Assembly (NCBI GenBank): GCA_031267935.1
Contig: JAIRYD010000158.1
Span: 1 to 32,874, forward strand
Length of the DNA stretch: 32,874 bases
Reading direction: 5' to 3'
Source of the DNA: Tannerella sp.
GTDB taxonomy: Bacteria; Bacteroidota; Bacteroidia; Bacteroidales; Tannerellaceae
Shown: positions 8,641 through 16,531 of the stretch, one piece after another
How the letters are laid out: the number at the start of each line of letters is the position of its first letter
Position numbering within the stretch: the first letter of the stretch is position 1
Position numbers and translations under genes: made by a program
The notes under the pieces: generated by a model
Told to the model about the DNA's origin: nothing
The model's database searches: none
What the model saw: the letters and a program-made list of their open reading frames with translations, nothing else

Positions 8641-9225
8641 CTATTTGCCTCCATAGTTTTTAGGCTCCGCTTCCGATATCATCTGAGGATAGATCTGCTG
8701 CACAGCCTTTTGTTGTTCTTCATCCAATTCGATGAACCTTTTACCCCATTTCCCTTTGGAAACCTCGTCGCGAAGTTCGTTGTAGGCCGCAGCCAGCTCG
8801 TTCTGGACATCGAGATATTTCTGGTACTGCGTACCCCGGTCGTTCATCAACGAGATTACATGGGATTTACACACCATCATCCGGCCGAAATACGGTACGT
8901 CTTCTTCTGTTTTCTCCGGCAGATTCGGATCGTCGTTTCGGTTGGAAATAAATTCTTTCGCTTTATCCTTCAATGCAACAAGGTCAATATATTCGCCTGC
9001 GCACAGGATCTGGTTGTCCGTATTGATCAGGATCGGCAGGATATTCCGCTTCTTGATATCGATTTCCTCTGTCTTCTTTTCGTTGTTGGGCGGCGGCGGC
9101 AAACGCCTCGCCAGCCCCTGATCGGTATCCATCGATGTCGTCAACAGAAAGAACAGCAGCAACATGAACGCAATATCGGCAGAAGAAGTGGCATTCACTC
9201 CGGGAACTTTTCTTTTTTTACCCAT
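8641..9225 (-). CDS. ExbD/TolR-family biopolymer transport protein (long, first copy)
   Basis: 194 residues, longer than typical ExbD (about 140). The membrane segment (about 15-34) has the conserved Asp in SSADIAFMLLLFF, followed by a PPPP stretch and a periplasmic domain. A charged helical insertion near residues 125-165 (YQKYLDVQNELAAAYNELRD) is not part of the minimal fold. Pairs of dissimilar ExbD proteins next to one ExbB are common in Bacteroidota; that the two form one mixed complex is inference. Confidence 0.92.
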   Translation of the reverse strand: MGKKRKVPGVNATSSADIAFMLLLFFLLTTSMDTDQGLARRLPPPPNNEKKTEEIDIKKRNILPILINTDNQILCAGEYIDLVALKDKAKEFISNRNDDPNLPEKTEEDVPYFGRMMVCKSHVISLMNDRGTQYQKYLDVQNELAAAYNELRDEVSKGKWGKRFIELDEEQQKAVQQIYPQMISEAEPKNYGGK

Positions 9226-9246
9226 TTTCTGTCCTTTTTTAAGTTG

Positions 9247-9720
9247 CTATTTTTTAAATACGGATTTAATCGAACCGGCAATCATTGCCACTATGCACAG
9301 TATGAGCATAATATATGCGGAATACAACCACATGTCAGACAACTTCAGCCAGAAGTCGGTATTGAAATGCGCCGAATCCACATTGATATTCGACAATTTC
9401 TCAGTGCCACCCGTCATAAACGTAATACCCAGAAGTGCTGCAAAAACGATCAGGACAACCAGTGAGCCGAGCGCGGCTTTGGGTTTGGCCTTGAGGGTCG
9501 ACAGAAACTGGAGTATTCCGAAAATTAACATTCCGGCAATCGTGAGAGCGGTAAGCACATAGCTCCAATACAGCAGCAACGACGTGTATATCGGCGCTTT
9601 ATTTTCAGCTGCAGGATCTTCTACGCCGCCCAAGTAAAAAATCGCCAGTACGGCTATCGTAATTACCGTGCAAACAATCAGAACCCAGCTTGAAAATCTT
9701 CTTATTTTAGTTACAGCCAT
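9247..9720 (-). CDS. Four-helix membrane protein of the exb cluster, function unknown
   Basis: 157 residues with four clear hydrophobic segments at roughly 10-30, 48-70, 82-102 and 128-152, and a basic C-terminal end (KSVFKK). It sits between exbB (6 bases upstream) and the first exbD (21 bases downstream) on the same strand, so it is almost certainly co-transcribed with the motor. I cannot assign a named domain. Its position suggests an accessory subunit or assembly factor for the ExbBD complex. Confidence 0.85.
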   Translation of the reverse strand: MAVTKIRRFSSWVLIVCTVITIAVLAIFYLGGVEDPAAENKAPIYTSLLLYWSYVLTALTIAGMLIFGILQFLSTLKAKPKAALGSLVVLIVFAALLGITFMTGGTEKLSNINVDSAHFNTDFWLKLSDMWLYSAYIMLILCIVAMIAGSIKSVFKK

Positions 9721-9726
9721 GGCCTT

Positions 9727-10464
9727 TTACTTTTGATATTTTACACTGTATTTGATAATTATATCGAGCAGCGTAATGGAAGCGTCTTCCATTTTGTTCA
9801 AGATGCTTTCCAGCTTGCTCAACAGATAATTATAAAATACTTGCAGAATAAGAGCCACAATCAAACCGCCCACAGTGGTGATCAACGCCACTTTCATACC
9901 ACCGGCCACAACTGTCGGGCTGATATCGCCCACGCGTTCGATTTTGTCGAATGACATAACCATACCTACCACAGTTCCAAGGAATCCGAGAGACGGAGCC
10001 ATGGCAATAAACAGCGTAATCCACGACAGGTTCTTTTCGAGCAGACCGCCTTGAACACCACCGTATGAAACGATGGACTTCTCTACGATGTCGACACCCT
10101 GATCGATTCGCAACAATCCCTGATAGGCAATCGATGCAATCGGACCTCTCGTATCGCGGGCAATGGCCTTGGCCGATTCGACGTCGCCTTTGTCCACAAG
10201 CGCCGATTCGATGCCTTCCAGCATCTTATTGACGTTGGTGTCGGCCAGATTCAGATAGATGATGCGTTCGAGCACGAATGCCAGACCTAAAATCAATGCG
10301 ATGGCGATTGTACTCATAAAGTCCGCACTACCTTCAATAAATTTGGTTTTGAGAGCTTGATGCATACTCTCACCTTCAACAGCTGCAACTTCCTGTGCAA
10401 AAAGGGCCGCGGAAGTTCCAAGTGCACACAATACCAGGAATACTCTTGTAAATAACTTTTTCAT
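9727..10464 (-). CDS. exbB: ExbB/TolQ/MotA-family proton channel protein
   Basis: 245 residues. It begins with a cleavable-looking signal sequence (core LVLCALGTSAALFA), then a first membrane segment (about 48-70), a cytoplasmic helical region, and the MotA/TolQ/ExbB channel core with APSLGFLGTVVGMV and KVALITTVGGLIVALI. With the two ExbD proteins it converts proton-motive force into TonB motion. It is first in the four-gene operon, with the AT-rich leader 10465-10558 separating it from tRNA-Ser on the same strand. The N-terminal extra segment is common in Bacteroidota homologues. Confidence 0.95.
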   Translation of the reverse strand: MKKLFTRVFLVLCALGTSAALFAQEVAAVEGESMHQALKTKFIEGSADFMSTIAIALILGLAFVLERIIYLNLADTNVNKMLEGIESALVDKGDVESAKAIARDTRGPIASIAYQGLLRIDQGVDIVEKSIVSYGGVQGGLLEKNLSWITLFIAMAPSLGFLGTVVGMVMSFDKIERVGDISPTVVAGGMKVALITTVGGLIVALILQVFYNYLLSKLESILNKMEDASITLLDIIIKYSVKYQK

Positions 10465-10558
10465 AGCGTTTGAAAATTTAAATTAATAATTTAGTTTCTA
10501 TTCTTTTTTATTGTTTATAATTAATTCTTTAATCTCTAATATTTTACCATACATGTTG

Positions 10559-10646
10559 CGGAGAAAGCGGGATTCGAACCCGCGATACGCTTTAGGCATA
10601 TACACGCTTTCCAGGCGTGCCTCTTCAACCACTCGAGCATCTCTCC
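10559..10646 (-). tRNA. tRNA-Ser(GGA)
   Basis: The 88-base minus-strand sequence folds as a class II tRNA. The acceptor GGAGAGA pairs with TTTCTCC, the anticodon loop CTGGAAA gives GGA, there is a long variable arm, and the T-arm is GCGGGTTCGAATCCCGC. The discriminator is G, as for serine tRNAs. CCA is not encoded. It reads UCC and UCU codons. Confidence 0.96.
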
Positions 10647-10807
10647 AATCACAGTTTTTAAGCATCGTCTCAAAAACGAGTGCAAATTACACAAAAAATA
10701 TAACATACCACGACTTTTTCAGTCTACAAATATCAGTTTTTTACTCGAAAGTAAACGCAATTTAGAAAGAAAAAATGCACCTCCGATTGAAATTTCTTTT
10801 TGCATTA

Positions 10808-11590
10808 TCAGTTATTTACTTGAACATCAAATAATTCCAATGTATTTTTTTTTGTGTGCTCCGCGACATTTTCCAGCCCGATTCCCAGGATGGAGGCCAG
10901 TTTTTTTGCCGTTTCCCACAAAAAGAGCGGTTCGTTCCGTTTTCCGCGGTGCGGAAAAGGCGCCAGATAGGGGGCATCCGTTTCCAGCAGAAGTGTTCCG
11001 ACCGGCGCGCGGCCGATGATTTCGGGCAAGTGCGACTTTTTGAACGTCAATATGCCGTTCACTCCAATCTTGAAGCCGTCGAGCTGCAGTATTTCGTCGA
11101 GGTCGTCCTGCGTACCGTCGAAGCAGTGGAAGACGCCTCTCAGCCGGCTCGCTCCGATCTTATGTATGGAATCGAACACCTCGGCAAAAGCATTCCGCGT
11201 ATGGATGGCTACGGGCAGATGCAGGTCGATACTCCATTGCAACTGCTCTTCGAACACGATTTTCTGTGCTTTCAGATGACTTTTGTCCCAATACAGGTCA
11301 ATTCCGATTTCGCCGATGCCGCAGTAGCGACGCCGTGCAAGCGCCGATTCGACCACCTTCAGCTCCTTCGTATATGTGCCGCCGACGCTCGTCGGGTGCA
11401 GTCCCATCATCGGAAACGCAAAATCCGGCTCGGCATCACACAGTTGCAGCAGGGGGCCGATGGTCGACGCATCGACATTCGGCAGCAGCGCCGCGACGAT
11501 TCCCGACTCCCTGGCAGCCCGAATCGTCTGCCGGCGATCGGCATCAAATTCTTCCAGATAGATATGCGTATGAGTATCAATTATTTCCAT
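10808..11590 (-). CDS. TatD-family metal-dependent DNase/hydrolase
   Basis: A 260-residue cytoplasmic TIM-barrel hydrolase of the TatD (YcfH-like) group, linked to 3'-5' DNA trimming or D-aminoacyl hydrolysis. Metal-binding features are visible: DTHTH near the start, GEIGIDLYW, HTRN, FHCFDGT, and ETDAPYLAPFPHRGKRNEP near the C-terminus. The length is typical. It lies 18 bases after the polyprenyl synthase gene on the same strand, forming a likely operon. No strong terminator is obvious downstream. Confidence 0.93.
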   Translation of the reverse strand: MEIIDTHTHIYLEEFDADRRQTIRAARESGIVAALLPNVDASTIGPLLQLCDAEPDFAFPMMGLHPTSVGGTYTKELKVVESALARRRYCGIGEIGIDLYWDKSHLKAQKIVFEEQLQWSIDLHLPVAIHTRNAFAEVFDSIHKIGASRLRGVFHCFDGTQDDLDEILQLDGFKIGVNGILTFKKSHLPEIIGRAPVGTLLLETDAPYLAPFPHRGKRNEPLFLWETAKKLASILGIGLENVAEHTKKNTLELFDVQVNN

Positions 11591-11608
11591 CGACAGATGT
11601 TTGGAGGG

Positions 11609-12589
11609 CTATGATTCGCGTTTCATCAGACGTTCGCTCATGTGGCGCATGACGGCAAGACGCGCGGCCGGCACGTCCAGACCGGCCAGTTCATCCATCG
11701 CCTTACCGTAATAATGTGCGATCCTGTTTTCCGTCAGCTCCTTTATCTGCAGACGGTCGTATATGGCCGTGATGGCGGCAATCTTTTCGGCAGGCGCAAA
11801 GCGGCGACCGTCGCAGGATTGATACTGTGCAATGATGTGTTGCTGCTGTTCGGAGGCCTGCCGGAGCGCATGTATGAGCAGAAACGTCTTTTTGTCGCAA
11901 AGGATGTCGCCTCCGATGTTTTTCCCGAACATCTGCGGATTTCCATACACGTCCAGCAAGTCGTCCTGCAGTTGGAAAGCCAGTCCCAGATATAGCCCGA
12001 AGCGGTACAGTCGTTCCGCTCCGGCATGCGGCGCGCCGCCAATGATTGCGCCCGCCTTGAGACAGCAGGCCAGCAGTACCGCCGTTTTCAGGCGTATCAT
12101 TTCGATGTATTCCTCTTCCGTCACGTCGGTTCTTGATTCAAACTCCATGTCGAACTGCTGCCCTTCGCAAATTTCGAGGGCTGTCTGTGTGAACAGCGAA
12201 AGTATTTCCTTAAGATGGGGTACGGGCGTTTCGCTGATAAGGCGGTAAGCCGAAATGAGCATGGCGTCGCCAGACAGAATGGCCGTGTTGCGGTTCCACT
12301 TTTTATGCACGGTCGGGCGGTTCCGCCTGATGTCGGCTTCGTCCATCAAATCGTCGTGCAGCAGGGTGAAATTGTGAAAAACCTCCATTCCCAGCGCCGG
12401 CAGCAGGGCGCCGTCCGTCGACCCGCCATACAAATCGCAGGCTATCAGCATAAATGCCGGACGGATGCGTTTACCTCCATTGGAGAGCGTGTATTTTATC
12501 GGATCGAACAGGCCCGGAGGATGGCTTTCGAGGTCCAGCGTCCGGATGGCGTCGTCGATGATCTGTAATATTTGTGCGGATGAATACAT
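11609..12589 (-). CDS. Polyprenyl diphosphate synthase (farnesyl/geranylgeranyl type)
   Basis: 326 residues. It makes short-chain isoprenoid diphosphates by head-to-tail condensation of IPP with allylic diphosphates. Both aspartate-rich motifs are present: DDLMDEADIRR (first) and DDLLDVYGNP (second), with NGGKRIRP as the IPP-binding region. The two residues before the first motif, Leu-His in TLLHDD, suggest a short-chain product, but chain length is not certain. It functionally follows IspH, encoded elsewhere in the window, and sits directly upstream of tatD. Confidence 0.93.
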   Translation of the reverse strand: MYSSAQILQIIDDAIRTLDLESHPPGLFDPIKYTLSNGGKRIRPAFMLIACDLYGGSTDGALLPALGMEVFHNFTLLHDDLMDEADIRRNRPTVHKKWNRNTAILSGDAMLISAYRLISETPVPHLKEILSLFTQTALEICEGQQFDMEFESRTDVTEEEYIEMIRLKTAVLLACCLKAGAIIGGAPHAGAERLYRFGLYLGLAFQLQDDLLDVYGNPQMFGKNIGGDILCDKKTFLLIHALRQASEQQQHIIAQYQSCDGRRFAPAEKIAAITAIYDRLQIKELTENRIAHYYGKAMDELAGLDVPAARLAVMRHMSERLMKRES

Positions 12590-12692
12590 TAATATAATGT
12601 GAAAAAAATGAGTCTAAAGAGAGAATGGATGATTTTACTTTTTCATCCCGATTTCAAAAAGAGATCTGTGAAGGACCTCTCTGCCTGCCATC

Positions 12693-12715
12693 AAAAAAGG
12701 CCGCATACGCGACCT
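12693..12715 (-). terminator. Terminator downstream of tonB
   Basis: On the minus strand AGGTCGC-GTAT-GCGGCCT forms a 7-bp stem with one G-U pair, followed by TTTTTT. It lies 167 bases past the tonB stop, beyond the MITE-like element, so that element would sit in the tonB 3' untranslated region. Confidence 0.75.
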
Positions 12716-12734
12716 CTTTCGTGAATTTAAATAG

Positions 12735-12853
12735 GGAACCTCTAAAAAACCCGACTTCTGCGTTACGCTTCGTCGCTAAAATGCTCGTTTACGACAGGTA
12801 AACTCCGCTTTTAGCTCCTCGCAAGCCTTGAATTCGGAGTTTTTAGAAGTCCC
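12735..12853. mobile_element. MITE-like element, copy 1
   Basis: A non-coding segment of about 119 bp with imperfect terminal inverted repeats: GGAACCTCTAAAAAACCCGA at the left, and the right end reads GGGACTTCTAAAAACTCCGA on the other strand. Inside are nested palindromes, GCTAAAA with TTTTAGC and GTTTAC with GTAAAC, so the whole unit can fold into one long hairpin. A diverged second copy of nearly the same length is at 32206-32322. No transposase is encoded; being a MITE rather than a structured RNA is inference. Confidence 0.75.
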
Positions 12854-12881
12854 CAATACTTATTATCTTGCAAACAAAATC

Positions 12882-13574
12882 TTATTGCAGCCTGAAATGA
12901 ACCGGCAGGGTAAATTTCACGCGTACCGGTTTACCTCTCTGTTCGCCCGGTCTCCATTTCGGCATGGTGCTGATCACGCGCATGGCTTCCTTGTCGAGCG
13001 AGGGATCAACCCCGCGCAAGACTTCAATGTCGACGATCGAGCCATCCCGATTTACCACGAACGCGCACGTCACACGTCCATGAATACCGTTTTCCTGAGC
13101 TACAACCGGATACCTCAATGCTTTCGAGATGAAACTCAACATTGCGGCCTGTCCTCCCGGAAATTCAGGTGCTTTTTCTACTACCTGGAAAATCGTTTCC
13201 GTATCTTCTTCTTCTTCTTCAACCTGGGCAGGCGGCACGTACGTTTGTACCTGCGCTTCACGCTGATTGTCTTCAGACGAAAGAAGGTCGACCTGTGCAA
13301 TGTTTGCATCATCTTCCACAATATTCAATATCTCTGCAACTTCCTGTGCAGGTGGTGGCGGCGGCGGTGGCGGCGGCGGTTCGTTTTGTGTCGTAATTTC
13401 GATTTCCTCCTCGGCAATGACATCGGAAATACCTTCATTCTGTGCGATTTTCAGGTCTTTCTGCGCCCATTCAAAGCCAACGAACAAAACGGCCAGCCCT
13501 ACTACCATACCCAATAGAAGACTTGTTCCTTTTATCTTCTCCAAGTCTGCTTTAGACGATTTCTTGATTTCCAT
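12882..13574 (-). CDS. tonB: TonB-family energy transducer
   Basis: 230 residues. A short cytoplasmic N-terminus is followed by one membrane anchor (about 17-37), then a periplasmic spacer that starts acidic, has a run of ten prolines (codons at 13351-13380) and a second acidic stretch, and then a C-terminal TonB domain (about 140-230) with EFPGGQAAMLSFI and GRVTCAFVVNRDGSI. It couples the ExbB/ExbD motor to TonB-dependent outer-membrane receptors. It is transcribed apart from the exb operon but lies only 2.4 kb from it. A TATCTTTG element precedes it. Confidence 0.96.
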   Translation of the reverse strand: MEIKKSSKADLEKIKGTSLLLGMVVGLAVLFVGFEWAQKDLKIAQNEGISDVIAEEEIEITTQNEPPPPPPPPPPAQEVAEILNIVEDDANIAQVDLLSSEDNQREAQVQTYVPPAQVEEEEEDTETIFQVVEKAPEFPGGQAAMLSFISKALRYPVVAQENGIHGRVTCAFVVNRDGSIVDIEVLRGVDPSLDKEAMRVISTMPKWRPGEQRGKPVRVKFTLPVHFRLQ

Positions 13575-13606
13575 AGCTTTTTAATTAATAAGTTTGACTT
13601 CGGTAG

Positions 13607-13614
13607 CAAAGATA
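13607..13614 (-). promoter_or_regulatory. Putative Bacteroidota -7 element of tonB
   Basis: The minus strand reads TATCTTTG, matching TAnnTTTG, about 32 bases upstream of the tonB ATG. No TTG at the standard -33 spacing is seen. Confidence 0.55.
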
Positions 13615-13792
13615 TGGACAATTTCAATTCGATGTGCGGAAAAATAAAAAAAAAATCGCTATTTCACTTTTTTTTAGAAATGAAAAAAGAGAAACCGGAT
13701 ATACCTTTTTGCCGATTTCTTCGTTATTGATATAACTGCCGCGTGTCCGACGACGGGAAAACGGCGTGCTTTTATACGCTTTTTGACTGTAA

Positions 13793-14806
13793 ATGAGAAT
13801 GAAATATATAGTTTTGGCAATTATTTTGTGGTTGTTTCCCCTGATGCTCCGTGCACAGGACGGCGACCGTGTGTTTACGTTTCTGCGTTACCCGACGTCT
13901 TCGCACGTCAATGCGCTGGGAGGACATTCCGTTTCGCTCATTGAGCGCGACCCTTCGCTTATATTCCATAATCCGGCATTGCTGGGAGGCGAGATGGACG
14001 GAATGGTGAATCTGAATTACATGAACTACATTTCGGATATCAGCATAGGCAGCGCCGCGTTTACGAAAGCGCTCGGGGAAAGGAGCGCATGGGGCGTCGG
14101 GGCGACCTTTATCAGCTACGGGAAGATGAAGGAGGTGAGCGCCGAACATGTCGTGTCGGGAGATTTCTCGGCCAAAGACCTGAGTTTGAACGGATTTTTT
14201 TCTTACGACCTGACGGATAGCTGGCGCGGAGGCGTCTCGTTCAAAGCGCTTTATTCGAATCTGGCCGAATATACGTCATTCGGGATCGCCGTCGACGCGG
14301 GATTGAGTTATTACGACCCGGAGAAGGGATTTGCCTACGGAGTGGCCATAAAAAATGCCGGAGCGCAACTGAAAGGCTACGATTCCAAACGCGAAAAATT
14401 GCCGTGGGACATCCAGATGGGCTTCACAAAGAAGATGGAACATGCGCCGATACGCATTTCGGTGACGGCTATGTATCTGAATCGATGGAAGTTCAAATAT
14501 ACGGATGCGACGTTGACCGCGACGGCGACGACGGACGACACGTTTGTGCAGACGCTGGCCAAGCATCTGGTCTTCGGCGTGGACTGGATTCCTTCCGAAA
14601 ATTTCTGGCTGGGCGCAGGGTTCAACCCTAAGGCCAATATGGATATGAAACTGCGGGATGGCGGAAACGGTCTGGGCGGTTTTTCCGTCGGTGCGGGATT
14701 CAAAATCAGCCGTTTCACGGTGGATGCTTCTGCGGCGCGCTATCATCCCTCGGCCTATTCGCTGATGCTGAGCGTTTCTACTACCCTGTCGGCTATCGAA
14801 CCTTGA
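13793..14806 (+). CDS. porQ: Type IX secretion system protein PorQ
   Basis: 337 residues with a signal peptide ending LMLRAQ, followed by a beta-rich outer-membrane protein of the PorQ type. Family-like features include FTFLRYPTSSHVNALGG near the N-terminus, DPSLIFHNPALLG, repeated amphipathic strands, and an ending in strands like a beta barrel. PorQ is an accessory outer-membrane component of the T9SS and interacts with PorZ, which is not in this window. The assignment is strengthened by the downstream cmk and ispH, an arrangement I recall from Porphyromonas-type genomes. An alternative start two codons later (13799) is equally possible. Confidence 0.88.
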   Translation: MRMKYIVLAIILWLFPLMLRAQDGDRVFTFLRYPTSSHVNALGGHSVSLIERDPSLIFHNPALLGGEMDGMVNLNYMNYISDISIGSAAFTKALGERSAWGVGATFISYGKMKEVSAEHVVSGDFSAKDLSLNGFFSYDLTDSWRGGVSFKALYSNLAEYTSFGIAVDAGLSYYDPEKGFAYGVAIKNAGAQLKGYDSKREKLPWDIQMGFTKKMEHAPIRISVTAMYLNRWKFKYTDATLTATATTDDTFVQTLAKHLVFGVDWIPSENFWLGAGFNPKANMDMKLRDGGNGLGGFSVGAGFKISRFTVDASAARYHPSAYSLMLSVSTTLSAIEP

Positions 14807-14839
14807 TCTTGACATAATACAATTATATAATGTACGCGC

Positions 14840-15529
14840 GTGAAAAGAATAAATGTGGCAATTGACGGTTTTTCGTCCTGCGGCAAGAGTACGATGGCAA
14901 AAGACCTTGCCCGGATGGTGGGATATACGTATATCGACAGTGGCGCGATGTATCGGGCGGTAACGCTTTATGCGATCAGAAACCATTGTTTTGTAGCGGA
15001 AAGCATCGACGAAACCCGGTTACGCGAAAGTATCGGGTCGATAGACATCTCGTGCAGGGTGCACCCCGAAACGGGAGGGACGGTGACCTGTCTGAATGGC
15101 GAAAATGTGGAAAACGAGATACGCAGTATGGACGTCGCTTCGCGTGTAAGCCTGATTGCTTCGCTGGGCTTTGTCCGCCGCATTCTGGTAGCCGGACAGC
15201 AGGCGGCGGGGCGCAGCAAGGGCGTGGTGATGGACGGGCGCGACATCGGGACGGTCGTTTTTCCCGATGCCGAACTTAAAATCTTCGTAACGGCCTCGGC
15301 TGCCATCCGTGCGCAACGGCGTGTAGACGAGCTGAAACAGAAAGGCGTACAGATCTCATTCGAAGAGGTGCTGACTAATGTCCGCGAACGCGACCGGCTG
15401 GACACGACCCGCCGGGAAAGTCCGCTGACAAAAGCGGCCGACGCGATTGAACTGGATAATTCGTACATGTCCATACACGAACAGCAAGCCTGGTTGCTGG
15501 AACAGTTCAACCGCGCGACGGGCGAATAG
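14840..15529 (+). CDS. cmk: Cytidylate kinase (GTG start)
   Basis: A 229-residue cytoplasmic kinase that phosphorylates CMP and dCMP. It has the P-loop GFSSCGKST near residue 10, the NMP-binding region with DSGAMYRAVTLYA, DGRDIGTVVFPDA, and the lid RRVDELKQKG. The start is GTG at 14840; the nearby ATG at 14830 is in another frame and no in-frame ATG comes before the P-loop. It lies between porQ (33 bases upstream) and ispH (10 bases downstream) on one strand. Confidence 0.95.
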   Translation: MKRINVAIDGFSSCGKSTMAKDLARMVGYTYIDSGAMYRAVTLYAIRNHCFVAESIDETRLRESIGSIDISCRVHPETGGTVTCLNGENVENEIRSMDVASRVSLIASLGFVRRILVAGQQAAGRSKGVVMDGRDIGTVVFPDAELKIFVTASAAIRAQRRVDELKQKGVQISFEEVLTNVRERDRLDTTRRESPLTKAADAIELDNSYMSIHEQQAWLLEQFNRATGE

Positions 15530-15539
15530 CAGAAGGCGC

Positions 15540-16424
15540 ATGATTGACGTAGCAATAGACAGTAATTCAGGATTCTGTTTCGGAGTGGTCAAGGCGATAC
15601 AAAGCGCCGAACGCGAACTGGAAAATACGAACGAACTGTGCTGTCTGGGCGACCTGGTACACAATAACCTGGAGATGGAACGGTTGAAGCTGCTGGGTCT
15701 GAAAACGATCCGGCACGAAGAGCTGCCACGGCTGCACGGCCGGACCGTGTTGCTCCGGGCGCACGGCGAGCCGCCTTCGACCTACCGTCTGGCGGAGCAG
15801 CACCACATTAAAATCGTCGACGCCACCTGCCCGGTGGTGCTTCAGCTGCAACGCCGTATCAGTCAGTGCTATCAGGAAATGAAAGACGCTTCCGCCCAAC
15901 TGGTCATCTATGGAAAAAAAGGACATGCCGAAGTAAACGGGCTGGTGGGACAAACGGATGGCGCCGCTATCGTAATCGAACGAAAGGAAGACTTGCACGT
16001 GCTCGACTTCGGGATGGATATCATCCTGTTCTCGCAGACCACCAAACCGCTGGACGGATTCATGGAGGTGGTGGACGCCATCGGCCGACGCATATCTCCG
16101 GGTGTGACGTTCCGCTACTACGACACGATATGCCGTCAGGTGGGCAACCGGCTGCCCAATATCCGGGCATTTGCAGCCAGACATGACCGGATCTATTTCG
16201 TGGCCGGAAAACAAAGTTCGAACGGCAGGATGCTGTTCGAAGAATGTAGCAAGGCCAACCGGGATACGTTTTTTATCACCGACGCTACCGAGATTGTCAC
16301 GCCCCTGCCGTGCGGAATCCGGAGTGTGGGCGTCTGTGGCGCTACCTCGACACCCAAATGGCTGATGGAAGAAGTGGCGGCTCGAATCAGGGAGGTGAAC
16401 GGCGGAACACGGGCGCAGAATTGA
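15540..16424 (+). CDS. ispH: 4-hydroxy-3-methylbut-2-enyl diphosphate reductase
   Basis: A 294-residue iron-sulfur enzyme and last step of the MEP isoprenoid pathway, giving IPP and DMAPP. Three cysteines at residues 13 (GFCFGV), 97 (DATCPVV) and 198 (DTICRQ) match the cluster ligands of the family. Substrate histidines appear in LVHNN and LRAHGEP, and the C-terminal GATSTPKWLMEEV is typical. The start at 15540 places the first Cys correctly; the longer frame overlapping cmk is not supported. No S1 or Cmk fusion is present, unlike some other phyla. Confidence 0.95.
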   Translation: MIDVAIDSNSGFCFGVVKAIQSAERELENTNELCCLGDLVHNNLEMERLKLLGLKTIRHEELPRLHGRTVLLRAHGEPPSTYRLAEQHHIKIVDATCPVVLQLQRRISQCYQEMKDASAQLVIYGKKGHAEVNGLVGQTDGAAIVIERKEDLHVLDFGMDIILFSQTTKPLDGFMEVVDAIGRRISPGVTFRYYDTICRQVGNRLPNIRAFAARHDRIYFVAGKQSSNGRMLFEECSKANRDTFFITDATEIVTPLPCGIRSVGVCGATSTPKWLMEEVAARIREVNGGTRAQN

Positions 16425-16531
16425 GTGGTTGCTCGAAAATAATACCTCAAAAAAAGATTTATCCGTTTTTTTACCCGTATAAGCAATATTTTTTGTATAA
16501 TTGCAATGTTTTCACTTCAAACGGAATTTGT

